The notes below the pieces were generated by a model that had not been told where the DNA came from, searched no databases, and was given only the letters and a program-made list of their open reading frames with translations. A program made the position numbers and the translations under genes. From NCBI RefSeq assembly GCF_010389155.1, contig NC_057764.1:1116001-1180000 (forward strand): a DNA stretch of 64,000 nt. Direction: 5' to 3'. Below, piece by piece: positions 48,664 to 60,625 of the stretch; the first letter of the stretch is position 1, and each line of letters opens with the position of its first letter. The DNA comes from Erigeron canadensis. Lineage: Eukaryota > Streptophyta > Magnoliopsida > Asterales > Asteraceae.

Positions 48664-48808
48664 TATTAGAGATAAGTTAGTTTCTATATATTAAGTTTCC
48701 AGTATATTAGTTTCCATGTATTAATTAAGTTGGGCTACCCTATAAATATAAGCTCTTGTAATCCCTTTAATCACAACAATACAATACAATTTAATACAAT
48801 AACTTACA
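48664..48808 (+). repeat. Copia-type LTR remnant
   Basis: After the polypurine-like tract the sequence TATTAGAGATAAGTTAG, TTTCCATGTATTAATT, a TATA-like CTATAAATATAAGC and AATACAATACAAT, then CTTACA follows the plan of short plant Copia LTRs. The first base pair (TA rather than TG) has drifted. No primer-binding site follows and no pol is present, so it is a solo-LTR-like relic. Confidence 0.5.
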
Positions 48809-49168
48809 AGGTTTATCAATGAGGTTCTTTTAATATCGATAGATTATATATTTTTTGTTTTCCCTCTACCCTATATATATAAAGTCTCATCGATCCTCCA
48901 AGGGTTTCTGGTTGTTTGAATTGTTGGTGATAATTAAAAGCTAGCTACGTAAGTAAACAAGGTATGCAGAATTCCTTCGTTAGGATTTTAATATAATGAA
49001 AAAATATTTGTTACTCGTATTTAATTTTTAGAGTTAATATTAATAATGAATGTCTGAAAAGACTTAACTGGCATATATGGCTGTGAATACAATAACTTAT
49101 AAACGATGATATGTATATATAGCTTATGTATGTGTCTTGTTTACAATTTGATTTTAGAATCTACTACG

Positions 49169-50657
49169 ATGGATGTGGTTCACGGGACTCGTGGTACTAA
49201 AACGTCAAAGTTTACAAAAGAAGATGATTTTAGCAGCATGCTGCCATCGGACGTGATGACTAATATTATGGATTACGAGATGTCGTGAGGATCGGGATCT
49301 TGTCGAGAACCTGGAGGTATAAGTGGACTACTCTGCTTTCGCAGATGGTATTTGATGAACACTTCTTTATCCATTTACTTGGAGCTTCACAGGCCACAAA
49401 TAAGATTAGTGATGATTGGAGGAACGTAATTCTTAAGTTACTCATTCATCTAGTTAAAGGTTCCGTAACAAAGTTCATCCTATATCTTCCAAGAGACATG
49501 ACATTCGATGTCAAGGATATCAACAACTGGTTTCTGTTCTTGTCTGGAAAAGGAATCAGTGATGTCACTGTCAACAATGATTATGACAATACTCGACTTA
49601 AGTTGCCTGCACATTTTTTCTCATGTGGACAGTTGATGCATTTGAACCTTCAAAACTGTGGTTTCGACCCTCCACCTAGTTTTCGTGGTTTTCCAAATTT
49701 GTTAAGCTTAGTCTTGTATCGCGTACAATTTGATGACTATAAATTCGAGGAGCTTATCACTCACTGTCCCTTACTTGAGAGTCTTCGTATTCTTATTTAA
49801 GGTTGCCAAGTAAAACAAGTTGATATCGCTAAACTTGAAAATCTCACGATGTTGAGTATGTCATTAGAACACGAGGCCGTTAACAAGTTCCAGAGTCATT
49901 CAGCTTGTGGCTTCTTTTCCAAAACTTGAAGAACTTCGTCTAAATTTTGGTATCACTGTAAGTAGATATTTGAAATTCACGTCACAATATATCCATCTTG
50001 ACAATTAAGCTAGGATTTATGGTGGAGGTCTCTAACTGGATTTCTTTTCACCAATTATATATAGTTTTTGACAGAAGCCGGTGGTAATAAAATGGACTAC
50101 GTCCTGATTGCCACTTTTCCTTGCCCAAAGACTCTAAAATTACGCTTCATAGATCTTGCCAGTGATATCATGGCATCTTATGTTTTGAAAATGATCCGCT
50201 CATCCCCAAATTTGCAGACACTTAATATTTGGGTTAGTTAGTTGCATGCAATACATATATCTTAATTATTGCTCATCATTTTATAAAATCATTGTTTTGC
50301 ATCAGATGAATAAATTTGATCTTGTAGGTTGAATTCTTTGATGATGTGCCCCATCATGCCCTTTCTTCTTCAGATTTGGACTGCAGCACAATGGGCATGC
50401 TGCAGCTTCAGAGTGCAGTGTTTGTAGGTTCCGACTGCTCGGAAAATAAAGTTTATTTGACAAAGTTTTTACTTGCTTGTTCACCATTACTAAAGGAGAT
50501 TGTTATTGGGATCCACCCATCCAAAAAGGTCAATGAAAGTCATAAGTTTTCCACAAAGTTATTGAAGCTCCATCGAGCTTCCCCTGTAGCCGAAATAGAC
50601 TTTTCCTATTTTAGCGACCCGTTTTCTTTTATTGAGTTTTCCAGTAATTTTGGTTAA
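49169..50657 (+). pseudogene. F-box/LRR (FBD-type) protein pseudogene
   Basis: It starts MDVVHGTRGTKTSK and has an F-box beginning MLPSDVMTNIMDYE. A frameshift follows (about 49280), after which ILSRTWRYKWTTLLSQMVFDE continues in another frame. The LRR-like part (FILYLPRDMTFD, LKLPAHFFSCGQLMHLNLQNC, HCPLLESL) runs to an in-frame TAA at 49798-49800, then continues as GCQVKQVDIAKLENLTMLSM. After a probable intron, exons read LKMIRSSPNLQTLNIW and LTKFLLACSPLLKEIVIGI, typical of the FBD-domain end, finishing at 50657. F-box proteins act in SCF ubiquitin ligases, but this copy is broken at least twice. The closest relatives are plant F-box/FBD/LRR proteins. Confidence 0.8.
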
Positions 50658-50703
50658 CCTTGGGCTACTTGAGGAAACTATTTAGCACTCTACGTATGTA
50701 ATC

Positions 50704-50906
50704 TAACAATAAGTGGAATCGAAAGTAACTAATTGTATTATTGATTGTATTGAATATGATTGAGCTTTATGTCTCAATTTATACAAAACAGAAACTGTAA
50801 ATAAGGAAACAAATTAATATAGGTCGGTGATCTTTTTCTTGTCCTCAAAGTCACGACCCTAACAATTCGGGATATGATGAATTAGTTCTGGTCCCTCTAT
50901 CTAACA
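50704..50906 (-). repeat. 3' LTR of the minus-strand Copia element
   Basis: On the minus strand it starts TGTTAGATAGAGGG and ends CACTTATTGTTA. The terminal CA expected at the end has become TA; the other LTR keeps CA. The pol stop codon (TAG at 50899-50897) lies within the first bases of this LTR. Confidence 0.9.
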
Positions 50907-53900
50907 CTCCCCTCAAGTTGAATGGTGGGATTACCAAAATTCAACTTGCTTAGACACCTTTGAAAAATAACCGTTCCTACTGCTTTAGTTAGGATATCGG
51001 CTAGTTGATCTTCAGATTTGACAAATGGTAACTTAATTATCCCGTCTTCAAGGTTCTCTTTGATAAAATGACGATCAATCTCTACATGTTTGGTTCTGTC
51101 ATGTTGTACCAGATACCTTAGTTAGGATTTGCTCCTAAAGAAAGTATCCGGATTATTGAATTGCTGCTTCATTATCACTCATAATCCGGATACTTTCTTT
51201 AGGAGCAAATCCTAATTCTGTCATCAGTTTCCTTAGCCATAATGCTTCTGCTAAACCTTTCGATATACCCCGGAACTCAGCTTCAACACTTGAAAAAGAA
51301 ACAACCTTTTGCTTTTTACTCTTCCATGTGACGAGATTTCCACCGACCATAGAGAAATATCCTGATGTTGATCTTCTATTTCCTTTGTCTCCAGCCCAAT
51401 CAGCATCTGTATATACCTGAATCTTAAGATGACCATTTGCTTTGAACAAGACCCCATGACCAGTAGTTCCTTTAAGGTATCTGATAATTCTTAACACTGC
51501 ATCCATGTGTTCTTCTTGAGGTTGGTGCATGAACTGACTCACTACTCCAAAGGCGTATGCTATATCTGGACGAGTATGAGCAAGATAGATCAGTTTCCCC
51601 ACCATTCGTTGATACCTATTTTTATCGACAAGTTTACCATCCAATTTCATAAACAACTTCTGATTAATAACCATGGGGGTATCCACTGGTTTACAATCAA
51701 TCATCCCTGTTTCTGCCAAAAAATCAAGTATATACTTTTTCTTACAAATAAAAATTCCGTGTTGTGATCTCAACACTTCAATCCCAAGGAAGTACTTCAG
51801 ATTTCCTAAATCCTTCATTTCAAATTCTGCATATAAACTTTCTTTTAGCTTCTTGATTTCCATTTCGTCATTTCCGGTGATAACCATATCATCAACATAG
51901 ATTATCAGACATGTTATCAATCCTCCTTTATGATTAAGGAATAGAGTATGATCAGCATTACTTTGCTTATACCCATATTTTTTCATAGCTAGTGTGAATC
52001 TGCCAATTCCATACGTTTGAGTGTATCCTTTGGCAATTAATCGAGCTTTATATCTCTCGATTTCACCATCCGGTTTATATTTAATTGTATAGATCCACCA
52101 ACATCCTACTGGTTCCTTTCCTTGTGACAAAACACATTTTTCCCATGTTTCATTTTTAACCAGTGCATCCATTTCCATATCCATAGCATTCCTCCACCTT
52201 GTGACTTTCAAAGCTTGTTCAACACTTGATGGAATTTTTTCTGAATATAACTTTGCTGTGAATGCTTTTGCTTCTTTAGATAGATTCCCTTTTACCATGT
52301 TGGCCATTGGATATTTAGAGCTTCTAGAGAATTTTTCGGGGGAATATCTTTTTGCAGGAATTCCTCTGGTTGACCTTGATGGAAGTACATATTTTCCTGG
52401 AGCCTGTGTATCAGTCTGTTCTATATTTTCCTGCATAATATCACTCAACTCTAGTACAGTAGTTTCCAATGGAACACCTTCAGAAGAAATACTTACCTTA
52501 GATATCAGGTTAGGACTTATATTTTCGGTGGCACTCTGTTGTTGTTCCTGAGAGGACTGTACTACTAGAGAGGACTGGTCTTCTGTAGATGTATCTGGAT
52601 TAACTATGATGCTTGGATCTGGAGAATTTTCTTTTGAATACCCTAGCCAACTCAGTGTGTCACATTGATCCTCCCCTGACCACTGTGTTGCGAGGGGTAA
52701 AAATACTTAGTCTCAAGAAAATCACAGTTCATTGTGGTGAACATATGACGAGTTTATGGATTATAACATCTATACCCTTTTTGAGCTACTCCATACCCCA
52801 CAAACACACACTTCTCAGCACATGGATCAAGTTTACGATACGACTTTGGAACATGGACAAACACCGTACATCCAAATACTTTAGATGGAAGGGTAAGTGT
52901 TGGCGGAAGTGTATGATATTCATTGAGAGTTTTAAATGGAGTTTTCATTTGAAGGATCTTTGTTGGAAGTCGGTTAATCAGATAAGTGGAAGTGGCTAAA
53001 GCTTCGGGCCAAAAATGTTTTGGAACACTAGACTCAATTATTAAAGCTCTAGTCATTTCTAACAAAAGTCTATTTTTCCTCTCAGCAACACCATTTTATT
53101 CTGGTGTGTGAGGACATGTGGTTTGATGGACTATTCCTTTGGATTGAAAAAAAAGATTCATTTGTGAATTGACATACTCCCCACCATTATCTGACCTTAC
53201 AATTTTGATGGATTGCTGAAATTGGGTTTTAATCATGGCATAAAAAAGGGTGAATCTATCATAAACTTCAGCTTTATTTTTTACAAAATAAATCCAAGTC
53301 ATTCTGGTGCAATCATCAACAAAAATGACATAATAACGAAAACCCTGACCCCCAAGAACCGGGGCAAGACCCCACACATCAGAATGAATTAATGAAAAAG
53401 GAACTTGAACTCTTGTATTGCTTAGTTTATAAGTTTGTCTATGGCTTTTGGATAAGATGCAAGTCTCACAAGAAATTGATTTATTTAAAGGAAAAAGTTT
53501 TGGAAACAAAGTATGTAAATAACTAACTGACGGATGTCCCAGTCTTCTATGCCACAACCAGGCTTCTCTTTCACTTGATCCATGAGCTAGCATAACACTT
53601 CCACTCGAATTCACTTCATCTACATAGTACAGTCCCTCTCTTTCAGTGCCACGCCCAATAATCCGTCCCGTCCTGATATCCTGTAAAATACAAAAAGTTG
53701 GATGCATAAGAACGGAGCAATTGAGTTCTCTTGTCACATGACTTATTGATAATAGTTTGTGTGACAAAGAAGGGACATAAAGACAAATAGACAATTTAAT
53801 GTCTGGCGAAATTTTAACTGTTCCTCCAGATTTTACATCCATTTTTCCCTTATTAGTAGCTTCGATATGAGTTCTTTTCGGTTTTGAAAACTCCGAAAAA

Positions 53901-53983
53901 TCAGACAACGCATACGTCATTGTATCTGTTGCCCCACAATAAAAAATCCACGGTCCATTGGACTCGTTACAGTTTTTATCCAC
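50897..53983 (-). pseudogene. Copia pol with RT deletion and inverted duplication
   Basis: The protease region (53983 on) has WIFYCGATDTMTYALSD, where the family has DSGAT, so the Asp is changed. It continues with WLWHRRLGHPSVS, CETCILSKSHRQ and an integrase core (LIHSDVWG, VRSDNGGEY, a TAA before NGVAERKNR at about 53096). The hinge of integrase and RT has more stops near 52760-52690. RT has WRNAMDMEMDAL and RYKARLIAKGYTQTYGI, then jumps in frame to GRFTLAMKKYGYKQ (about 52010), losing the palm part with FSPVAK and FDVKNAF-type motifs. IIYVDDMVITGND (YVDD) and ADWAGDKGNRRSTSGY of RNase H follow. After SDNEAAIQ (51160) a 35-bp inverted duplication breaks the frame; beyond it QHDRTKHVEIDRHFIKE and QLADILTKAVG remain. 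Confidence 0.88.
51122..51215. repeat. Perfect 35-bp inverted repeat with 24-bp spacer inside Copia pol
   Basis: 51181-51215 is the native coding sequence (GFAPKESIRI, minus strand). 51122-51156 is its exact reverse complement, placed 24 bp away. The copy replaces the coding sequence that should follow SDNEAAIQ. The perfect match indicates a recent event. Confidence 0.95.
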
Positions 53984-54004
53984 ACTAAGGGCCTGCCCGC
54001 TTAA

Positions 54005-55304
54005 TTTATATGGGCTTATGCTTTTATCTATACTTGGACCAGGCCCATTTAGCCCATATCGAGACTTTGGCCCATTACATTTATAAAAATAGTTATTAAA
54101 AGGATATGTTGGATATTTTTGGAAGGGAATCGGTTGAGAAAGGAAAAAAATTGGTTTCCTTTTTCCCTTTTACCTTTGACCACTAAAAACCTATCTTCCT
54201 CCTTACCTCTATCTCCGGTCGCCGTTGCCATTCCTCCAAATCCCCCTTTTCTTTTCACGTCTGATTCACCCCTTTTTCGATCAGAACTATTATTTTTGTT
54301 GGTGGAGTAATTATTGGTGGCAGTGGTAGGAGAATATTTTGAGCCGCCATAGGTGGTGGTATGAGATGGTTTCTTGATCCACCAATCTGGGTATCCCACA
54401 AGACGAAAGCATTGATCTTTCGTGTGTCTTTCCATCCCGCACTCTTCACATATCAGATCTGATTTGTCATTTTTAATGGCAGCCTTCTTCTTATTATCAA
54501 ATTGCCGATAGCTTTTAGTTGCTAATCCTATGTCGTCGGTCTCTCCGGCGATCAATCCGGTAGCGATGCCCTGTGAATCGTTATTAGTTGCTCCCAGGAT
54601 CTTCTGGTGAGCGGCTTCCTTACGAATGGTGGCGTACGCAGCCTCGGCGGTTGGTAGTGGGTCTACCCGAAGAATTTCCTGTTTAACGGATTCGAATTTA
54701 TGATCTAATCCGTTTAAAAACTGGAAGAGTTTCTGTTCGGATCTACTATTGGCATATATTTTAATGTCTTCTGGGCACTTCATGGGATTTGGATCGATAC
54801 GATCGATTTCTCCCCACACACCTTGAAGCGAAATCCAGAAATCTTCGAGGCTCTTATCGGCTTGTTTGAGTTCATTAGCCTTTACATGAATATTGAAGGC
54901 TTGTAACTTGTCCTTCCCGCTGCTATAAGTGACGGTTAAAGCATCCCATAGTTCTTTGGCCGTCGAAGACTCGGTGAGATTTCCGGCTAACACAGGTTCG
55001 ATATTCTGAATGAGCCAAGAAAACACGATCAGGTCTTCTTGTTCCCATATCTCATATATTTCTGATGAGATTTTTTCTGGTGGTTTGTCGGTTAAGTGGG
55101 TTAACAGATTTTTTGATTTTCCGCCTATGGCTACTCGAATCATTCGAGTCCATAAGGCATAGTTTTGGCTATTTAATTTGAGGTTAATTTGAAGATTATC
55201 TGAAAGTTTTGGGTTTTGTGATTGGTAATTGGGTTGTTTTGTAATAATGTGGCTAGTTGCAATGCCAACTCGGAACCCAAGCCTGAGTCGTCGGCGTCTG
55301 CCAT
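54005..55304 (-). pseudogene. Copia gag (minus strand), frameshifted
   Basis: The start codon at 55304 opens MADADDSGLGSELALQLATL. A frameshift near 55205 moves the reading to NLKLNSQNYALWTRMIRVA, the typical gag N-terminal motif of this Copia group. Then come a UBN2-type gag domain (WEQEDLIVFSWL, KELWDALTVTYSSG, FLNGLDHKFESVKQEIL) and a CCHC-like finger (CEECGMERHTKDQCF, then GYPDWW). A Ser/Thr/Lys-rich tail leads to the protease. The frame seems otherwise open down to about 54049. Confidence 0.82.
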
Positions 55305-55376
55305 GGTGGCTTAAAATTGCTTGATGGTTTGTGAGTTTGCAGGAGCTTTAATGGGTAGATGATGAGCCAATCGGAG

Positions 55377-55388
55377 GCTCTGATACCA
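55377..55388 (-). other. Primer-binding site of the Copia element
   Basis: The minus strand reads TGGTATCAGAGC directly after the LTR end TTGTCA. It is complementary to the 3' end of plant initiator tRNA-Met. Confidence 0.92.
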
Positions 55389-55459
55389 TGACAATAAGTG
55401 GAATCGAAAGTACCTAACTGTATTATTGATTGTATTGAATATGATTGAGCCTTATGTCT
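55389..55459 (-). repeat. 5' LTR of the Copia element, part 1 (next to PBS)
   Basis: This is the 3' part of the minus-strand 5' LTR (ends TTATTGTCA on the minus strand). It is cut at TGTCT (55455-55459) by the Gypsy insertion, and the rest lies at 61690-61826. Confidence 0.93.
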
Positions 55460-55860
55460 TGATGGTGTACCCACCGTCACCCAGGATAAAGCCTCACCCT
55501 AGGAAGGCTAAAAGGTCACCCAGGGTGTTACATAGCCCGGGAAAAAGAAGATAAACACGAAAAGATACGATCATATCACTTCCTTAAATAAGGGAGATCG
55601 TTACCAAAGATAAGAAACGCGTTGGAGACTTTCTCTCCACGAAAAACCACTATAAAAGGGGGAAAACCCTAAATCATTATCATCATGCTCATCAAGGGAA
55701 AAACCCTAAAAGCATATATACAAGATCCACGGGAAAAACCCGAAGAGATCTAAATACATCTAAACCGGCGTACAAGGGAGGAAGACTCCTACCAACAGGG
55801 AATCGCCCTCCAATCCATCAAACACCCCCAAATCTCTTAACCTAATCCGATGTACAAACA
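55460..55860 (+). repeat. 5' LTR of the Gypsy element
   Basis: 401 bp, starts TGATGGTGTACCCACCG and ends CCGATGTACAAACA. A TATA-like ACTATAAAAGG is present at about 55650. It matches the 3' LTR with about 13 substitutions and no indel. Confidence 0.93.
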
Positions 55861-55994
55861 ATTGGCGCTATCCTCGGGACAATCGCTACTCATCACCACA
55901 ACCTGGACTAAAAAAGGTTAAAATCCAGAAATTTTTTCTCACAAAAAATCACAAAAACATTCAGATTCCCTGTTTCGACACTCAGATCCCGATA

Positions 55995-58900
55995 ATGTAT
56001 GCCGGCAAAGATTCCAGTAAAGCAAGCATGAAACGAAAAGATCCAGAAGACTCACAAATCCAGTCAAGAGATCTACGTTTTCCAGCTTTGGGAGACAAAA
56101 AAGCCAGCAAAGATCCATTAATAATACAAGCACAAATATTCGATATTTCTGTACGAAGAGTATATATCGATAATGGAAGCGAATGCGACATTATATATGA
56201 ACATTGCTTCCTGCAATTACAAGAAGCAATAAAGGCAAGAATGACAAACCCCACAGGCCCACTCGCAGGATTTGCCGGAAACCACGCATGGCCCCTGGGG
56301 AAATAGATCTCGATGTTACCCTGGGGAACCCTCCGTTTGCACGAACGGAAACCCTAGATTTCACTATAGTACGAGCACACTCACCATACAACCTTCTCCT
56401 AGGAAGACCAGCAACACAACGAATGGAGATGGTACCTTCCACAGTCCACGCCATGGTACTATTCCAAATGAAATCGGGCGTGGGAATGATAAAATCAAGT
56501 TATGATCATACAAAACAAATTAGTGAGGTCAAAAAATCAAAGGAGGAACTAGAAGAAGTGAAGATACCCAGCCAGAACGATCACGCTCAGGATAATGAAA
56601 AGGTACTCATAAACCCAGCCTTTCCAGATCAACTAATTATCATAGGGAAGGGGCTGCCAGAAGATTTCAAAAAGAAGTTACACAAATTATTACAACAAAA
56701 CATCGATAATCGCATGGGAATACGCGGATATGACAGGGGTCCCCAGGGTGCTCACCCTAGGGGAACAGACCTTTGTTACGGAGCACAGGTTGAATGAACG
56801 AAAAAGCATGGAACCTGTACGGCAAAAGAAAAGAAGTTTATCAAATGACAGAGATGAGGCAGCATGAAAAGAAGTAGACGAGCTTGTAAAAGCCGGGATC
56901 ATAAGAGAAGCCACGTACCCTACGTGGATCACAAACCCAGTAATGGTAAAGAAAGGAGACGGAGGCTGGAGAATGTGTGTAGATTTCACAGATATAAATA
57001 AGGCATGTCCAAAAGACTGTTATCCACTACCAGAAATAAACTGGAAAGTTGAATCTTTAACAGAACATAAATGAAAGTGCTTCTTAGACGCCTATAAAGG
57101 ATACCATCAAATACAAATGGCTAAGGAAGATGAAGAAAAGACATCTTTTCATACAAGCAAAGGAACATTCTGCTACACAAAGATGCCATTTGGACTAAAA
57201 AACGCAGGAGCAACCTATCAATGACTCGTAGACAAAGCATTCCACAAGCAAATTGGGCGAAACCTAGAGGTCTACGTAGATGATATGGTCATCAAAAGCA
57301 AAACGGAGGAAGAACTACTTGCAGACATCCAAGAAACCTTCGAAACACTGCGAAAGATAAAAATGAAGCTCAACCCCAAAAAATGCTCTTTTGGAATGGA
57401 AGCTGGAAGTTCCTAGGGTATTATATCTCAGATAGGGGAATCCAAGCAAACCCATCTAAGGTAAACAAGATACTCGAACTACCAGCTCCAAAGACAGTAA
57501 AAGAGGTACAAAGCTTAAACGGCAAACTCGCAGCATTAAGTCGCTTTCTTTCAAAAGGAACGGATAGGCAATTGCCATTTTTCAAGACATTAAAGAACTG
57601 CGGGGCCAAAAAAGGATTCGAATGGACAAAGAAGGCTGACGAAGCATTCGAACAAATGAAAAAGCACATAGCAGAACTCCCCACCTTGACATCCCCAAGG
57701 AAAGGCGAGACCCTATACATATACCTCGCAGCCTCCGTTGAATGTGTCAGCGCAGTTCTATTAACAGAAAAGGACAGGAAACAAATGCCAATCTACTTTG
57801 TGAGTAGAATACTGCAAGGAGCAGAAGCAAACTACCCAGAGATGGAGAAGCTTGTGTTAGCACTTGTTCACGCAGGAAGAAGACTACGCAGGTACTTCCA
57901 AGGGCATCCAATTGTGGTACTCTCAGACAAACCGCTGAGACAAATTTTAACAAAACCAGAAAAATCTAGAAGAATGGCAAAATGGGCAATCGAGCTAGGA
58001 GCATATGATATCGAATATAGGGCAAGGCACGCAGTCAAAGGACAGATCCTAGCAGACTTCATTACTGAAATAAGGGAAACAGGAAATTCAGTAAATCACT
58101 CCACGACACTCACAGTCACTAGGGAAGCAGATTCTGAAACCTGGGAATTATACACAGACGGAGCGTTAAGTTCAGAAGGCTGCGGGGCTGGAATACGTCT
58201 AGTAAGCCCAGACAAACAAGAATACACATATGCCCTAAGATTCGAGTTTGAAACAACGAACAATGACGCAGAATACGAGGCACTAACAGCAGGAATGGAC
58301 CTGGCCAAAGATATGAAAATCAGAAGCATCAAAGCATTTGTGGACTCCCAGCTGGTAGCTAACCAAGTAAAAGGAGAATACGAGGCCAAAGGAGAAATCA
58401 TAAGGCTATATTTGGGAAAAACAAACGAATTAATCGAGCAATTTGAAAGCTTCCACATCGAGCACATACGAAGAAATCAAAACAAAAAAGCCGATGCTTT
58501 AAGCAAGCTAGCCTCATTAACATTTGAACACCTGGGGAAGAAAGTACTAATAGAGGTCTTGAAAGAAAGATCCATATACGAGAAGCAGGTGCATGATTTG
58601 GTTAAAGAAGAAGGAAAAAACTGGATGACACTGATAACAGAATATTTGGTGAGCGGGATACTACCGGAAGATGAAAACGAAGCAAGGAAAATAAGAATTA
58701 AAGCTCCACATTTGAACACCTTTACAAGAAGGCATTTTTGACCCCATGGTTACGTTATGTGGGACCTAAACAGGCAGAGACAATAATTTTTGAAATCCAT
58801 GAAGGAATCTGCGGACTACACGCAGGACCCAGGTCAATGGCGACAAAAGCACTGCGCCTAAGGTATTTTTGGCCATCAATGCATAGAGACGCAGCCAAGC

Positions 58901-59841
58901 TCTTGCAAAATTGTGAAGCATGTCAACTACACGCAAACGTCCCCAGGCTACCAAAGCAGGACATGACGTCAGTAACATCTGCATGGCCATTTACAAAGTG
59001 GGGAATCGACATAGTAGGGCCACTACCAAAAACACCAGGAAAGGTAAAATTTCTAATTGTGGCTATTGATTATTTCACAAAATGGGTAGAAGCAAAACCC
59101 GTGGCAACAATAAACGAAAAGACAATTGAGAATTTTGTCTGGGAATATATAACATATCTCTTTGGGTTACCACAAATGCTTGTGTCCGATAATGGAAAAC
59201 AATTCGCGGAGGGTACGTTCACAGAAATGTGTCAAAGGCTAAACATAAAGCAATCATTCACATCAGTATATCACCCACAAGGTAATGGGCAAGTAGAAGC
59301 AATCAACAAACAGATTGTGAAAGGTATGGAAAAAAGCCTGGGACGCAGCCAAAGTGGCTGGGTGGATGAACTACCATTAGTACTCTGGGCACATCGTACA
59401 ACACCCAAACAAAGCAATGGGGAAACCCCATTCTCCCTAGCCTTTGGATCAGAAGCAGTCTTGCCTGCGGAAATACAAGTTTCCACATGTCGAACGACAA
59501 ACGTAAATGAAGAAGATAACAATACATAAATGCGCGTAAACCTCGACCTTTTGGAGGACAGAAGAGAAATTGCTTCAATAAGGGAGGCTGCGTATAAGCA
59601 AAGAATTGAGAAATATTACAACAAAAAAGTTCACCCAGACAGCTTCAAAGTCGGTGATTACGTCCTCAGGCTCAACAGCGCAAGCCAGGTAGAATACCTG
59701 GGGAAAATGGGACCAACGTGGGAAGGACCATATAAAGTTGATACAGTCGTCGGAAATGGCGCTTACAAGCTTTCAACAACAGATGGCAACCCCGTTAGCA
59801 GGACATGGAACGCAACAAATCTGCGTAAGTTTTATTGTTAA
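55995..59841 (+). pseudogene. Gypsy pol polyprotein (PR-RT-RH-RH-INT), broken
   Basis: Protease: VRRVYIDNGSECDIIYEHCF (56146-56205), with DNG in place of the common D[ST]G. A frameshift near 56300 leads to EIDLDVTLGNPPFART and YNLLLGRPA. RT (56770-57400) has MVKKGDGGWRMCVDFTDINK, CYPLPEI, MPFGLKNAGATYQ and YVDDMVIKSK (YVDD), but TGA stops at three sites (about 56863, 57073 and 57223). The first RNase H (57700-57960) has LYIYLAASVECVSAVLL. The second (58140-58510) has WELYTDGALSSEGCGAG, NNDAEYEAL and FVDSQLVANQVKG. Integrase (58738-59529, after a frameshift) has the HHCC finger, WGIDIVGPLP, LVSDNGKQFAEG and YHPQGNGQVEA. A TAA separates its C-terminal part (59530-59841) with the GPYKV motif. 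All these breaks make it non-functional. Confidence 0.88.
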
Positions 59842-60011
59842 AAAGTATATATATATCTAATATATATGTATATACATAAATAAATGTGAAGAGAAAATGA
59901 GATAAGATCTTCAACTCTTACACGCAAATAAATATTCTATTTCACAAACTTGCGTAAATTCTATTGCTGAAAAAGCAAACCTTTTTGAATGAATAAAACA
60001 TTCACAAAATC

Positions 60012-60110
60012 GCAAAGATGTGCAAAACGCATGAAGAATGCGAAGCTGCATAACATGTGCTTGCAAAGATGTGCAAAACGCATGAAGAATGCGAAGCTGG
60101 ATAACATGCA
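60012..60110 (+). repeat. Tandem duplication, unit 51 bp, in the Gypsy 3' region
   Basis: GCAAAGATGTGCAAAACGCA begins at 60012 and again at 60063, followed each time by TGAAGAATGCGAAGCTG and ATAACATG. The two copies differ at very few positions. Confidence 0.88.
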
Positions 60111-60483
60111 AGATTCTATAAAAAGTGCACTATTATAAGAATTACAGGCCTGAAAAATTAAAGAACGGTGGGGACGCCTACCGGACTAATACAAGGACGG
60201 GTTGCAAACCCTCCAATATAAAAAAAATTTATGATTCATGGTGAAGAAGGATCGCAACCTCACACACATAATTTTGAAATGCCAAAAAAGGCAAGCACAT
60301 TAAAATAGTCATACTCCTATGATTATAGTGAAACACATTAAAAAATCATACCCCTATGATTTTATCAAAGCATATGCCTAACTGCTGAAAAAGCAAGTGC
60401 ATACAACAAAATCCTAAAAAAGGTACAGCCTGGACAAAAAACTCCAAGAGCTAATATTACGAAACGGGTAACAACAACCCGAC

Positions 60484-60615
60484 AACTTTAAACCGGATGA
60501 AGAATCCGACGAATTTAAACCGGATGAAGAATCTGACGACTTTAAACCGGATGAAGAATCCGACGAATTTAAACCAGATGAAGAATCCGACGACTTTTAA
60601 CCGGATGAAGAATCC
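60484..60615 (+). repeat. 27-bp tandem array (five copies), in the Gypsy 3' region
   Basis: AAACC[GA]GATGAAGAATC[CT]GACGA recurs at 60490, 60517, 60544, 60571 and about 60599 (with one extra base). The period is 27, i.e. nine codons. In the plus frame the unit would read FKPDEESD plus D or E. Such arrays in the 3' region are a known feature of Tat-type elements. Confidence 0.92.
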
Positions 60616-60625
60616 GAGAATATAA

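Noticed and set aside
60484..60615. Regular 27-bp repeats that could be mistaken for a CRISPR-like array
   Set aside because: The repeats are contiguous without spacers and lie in the 3' region of a Gypsy element in a plant genome.
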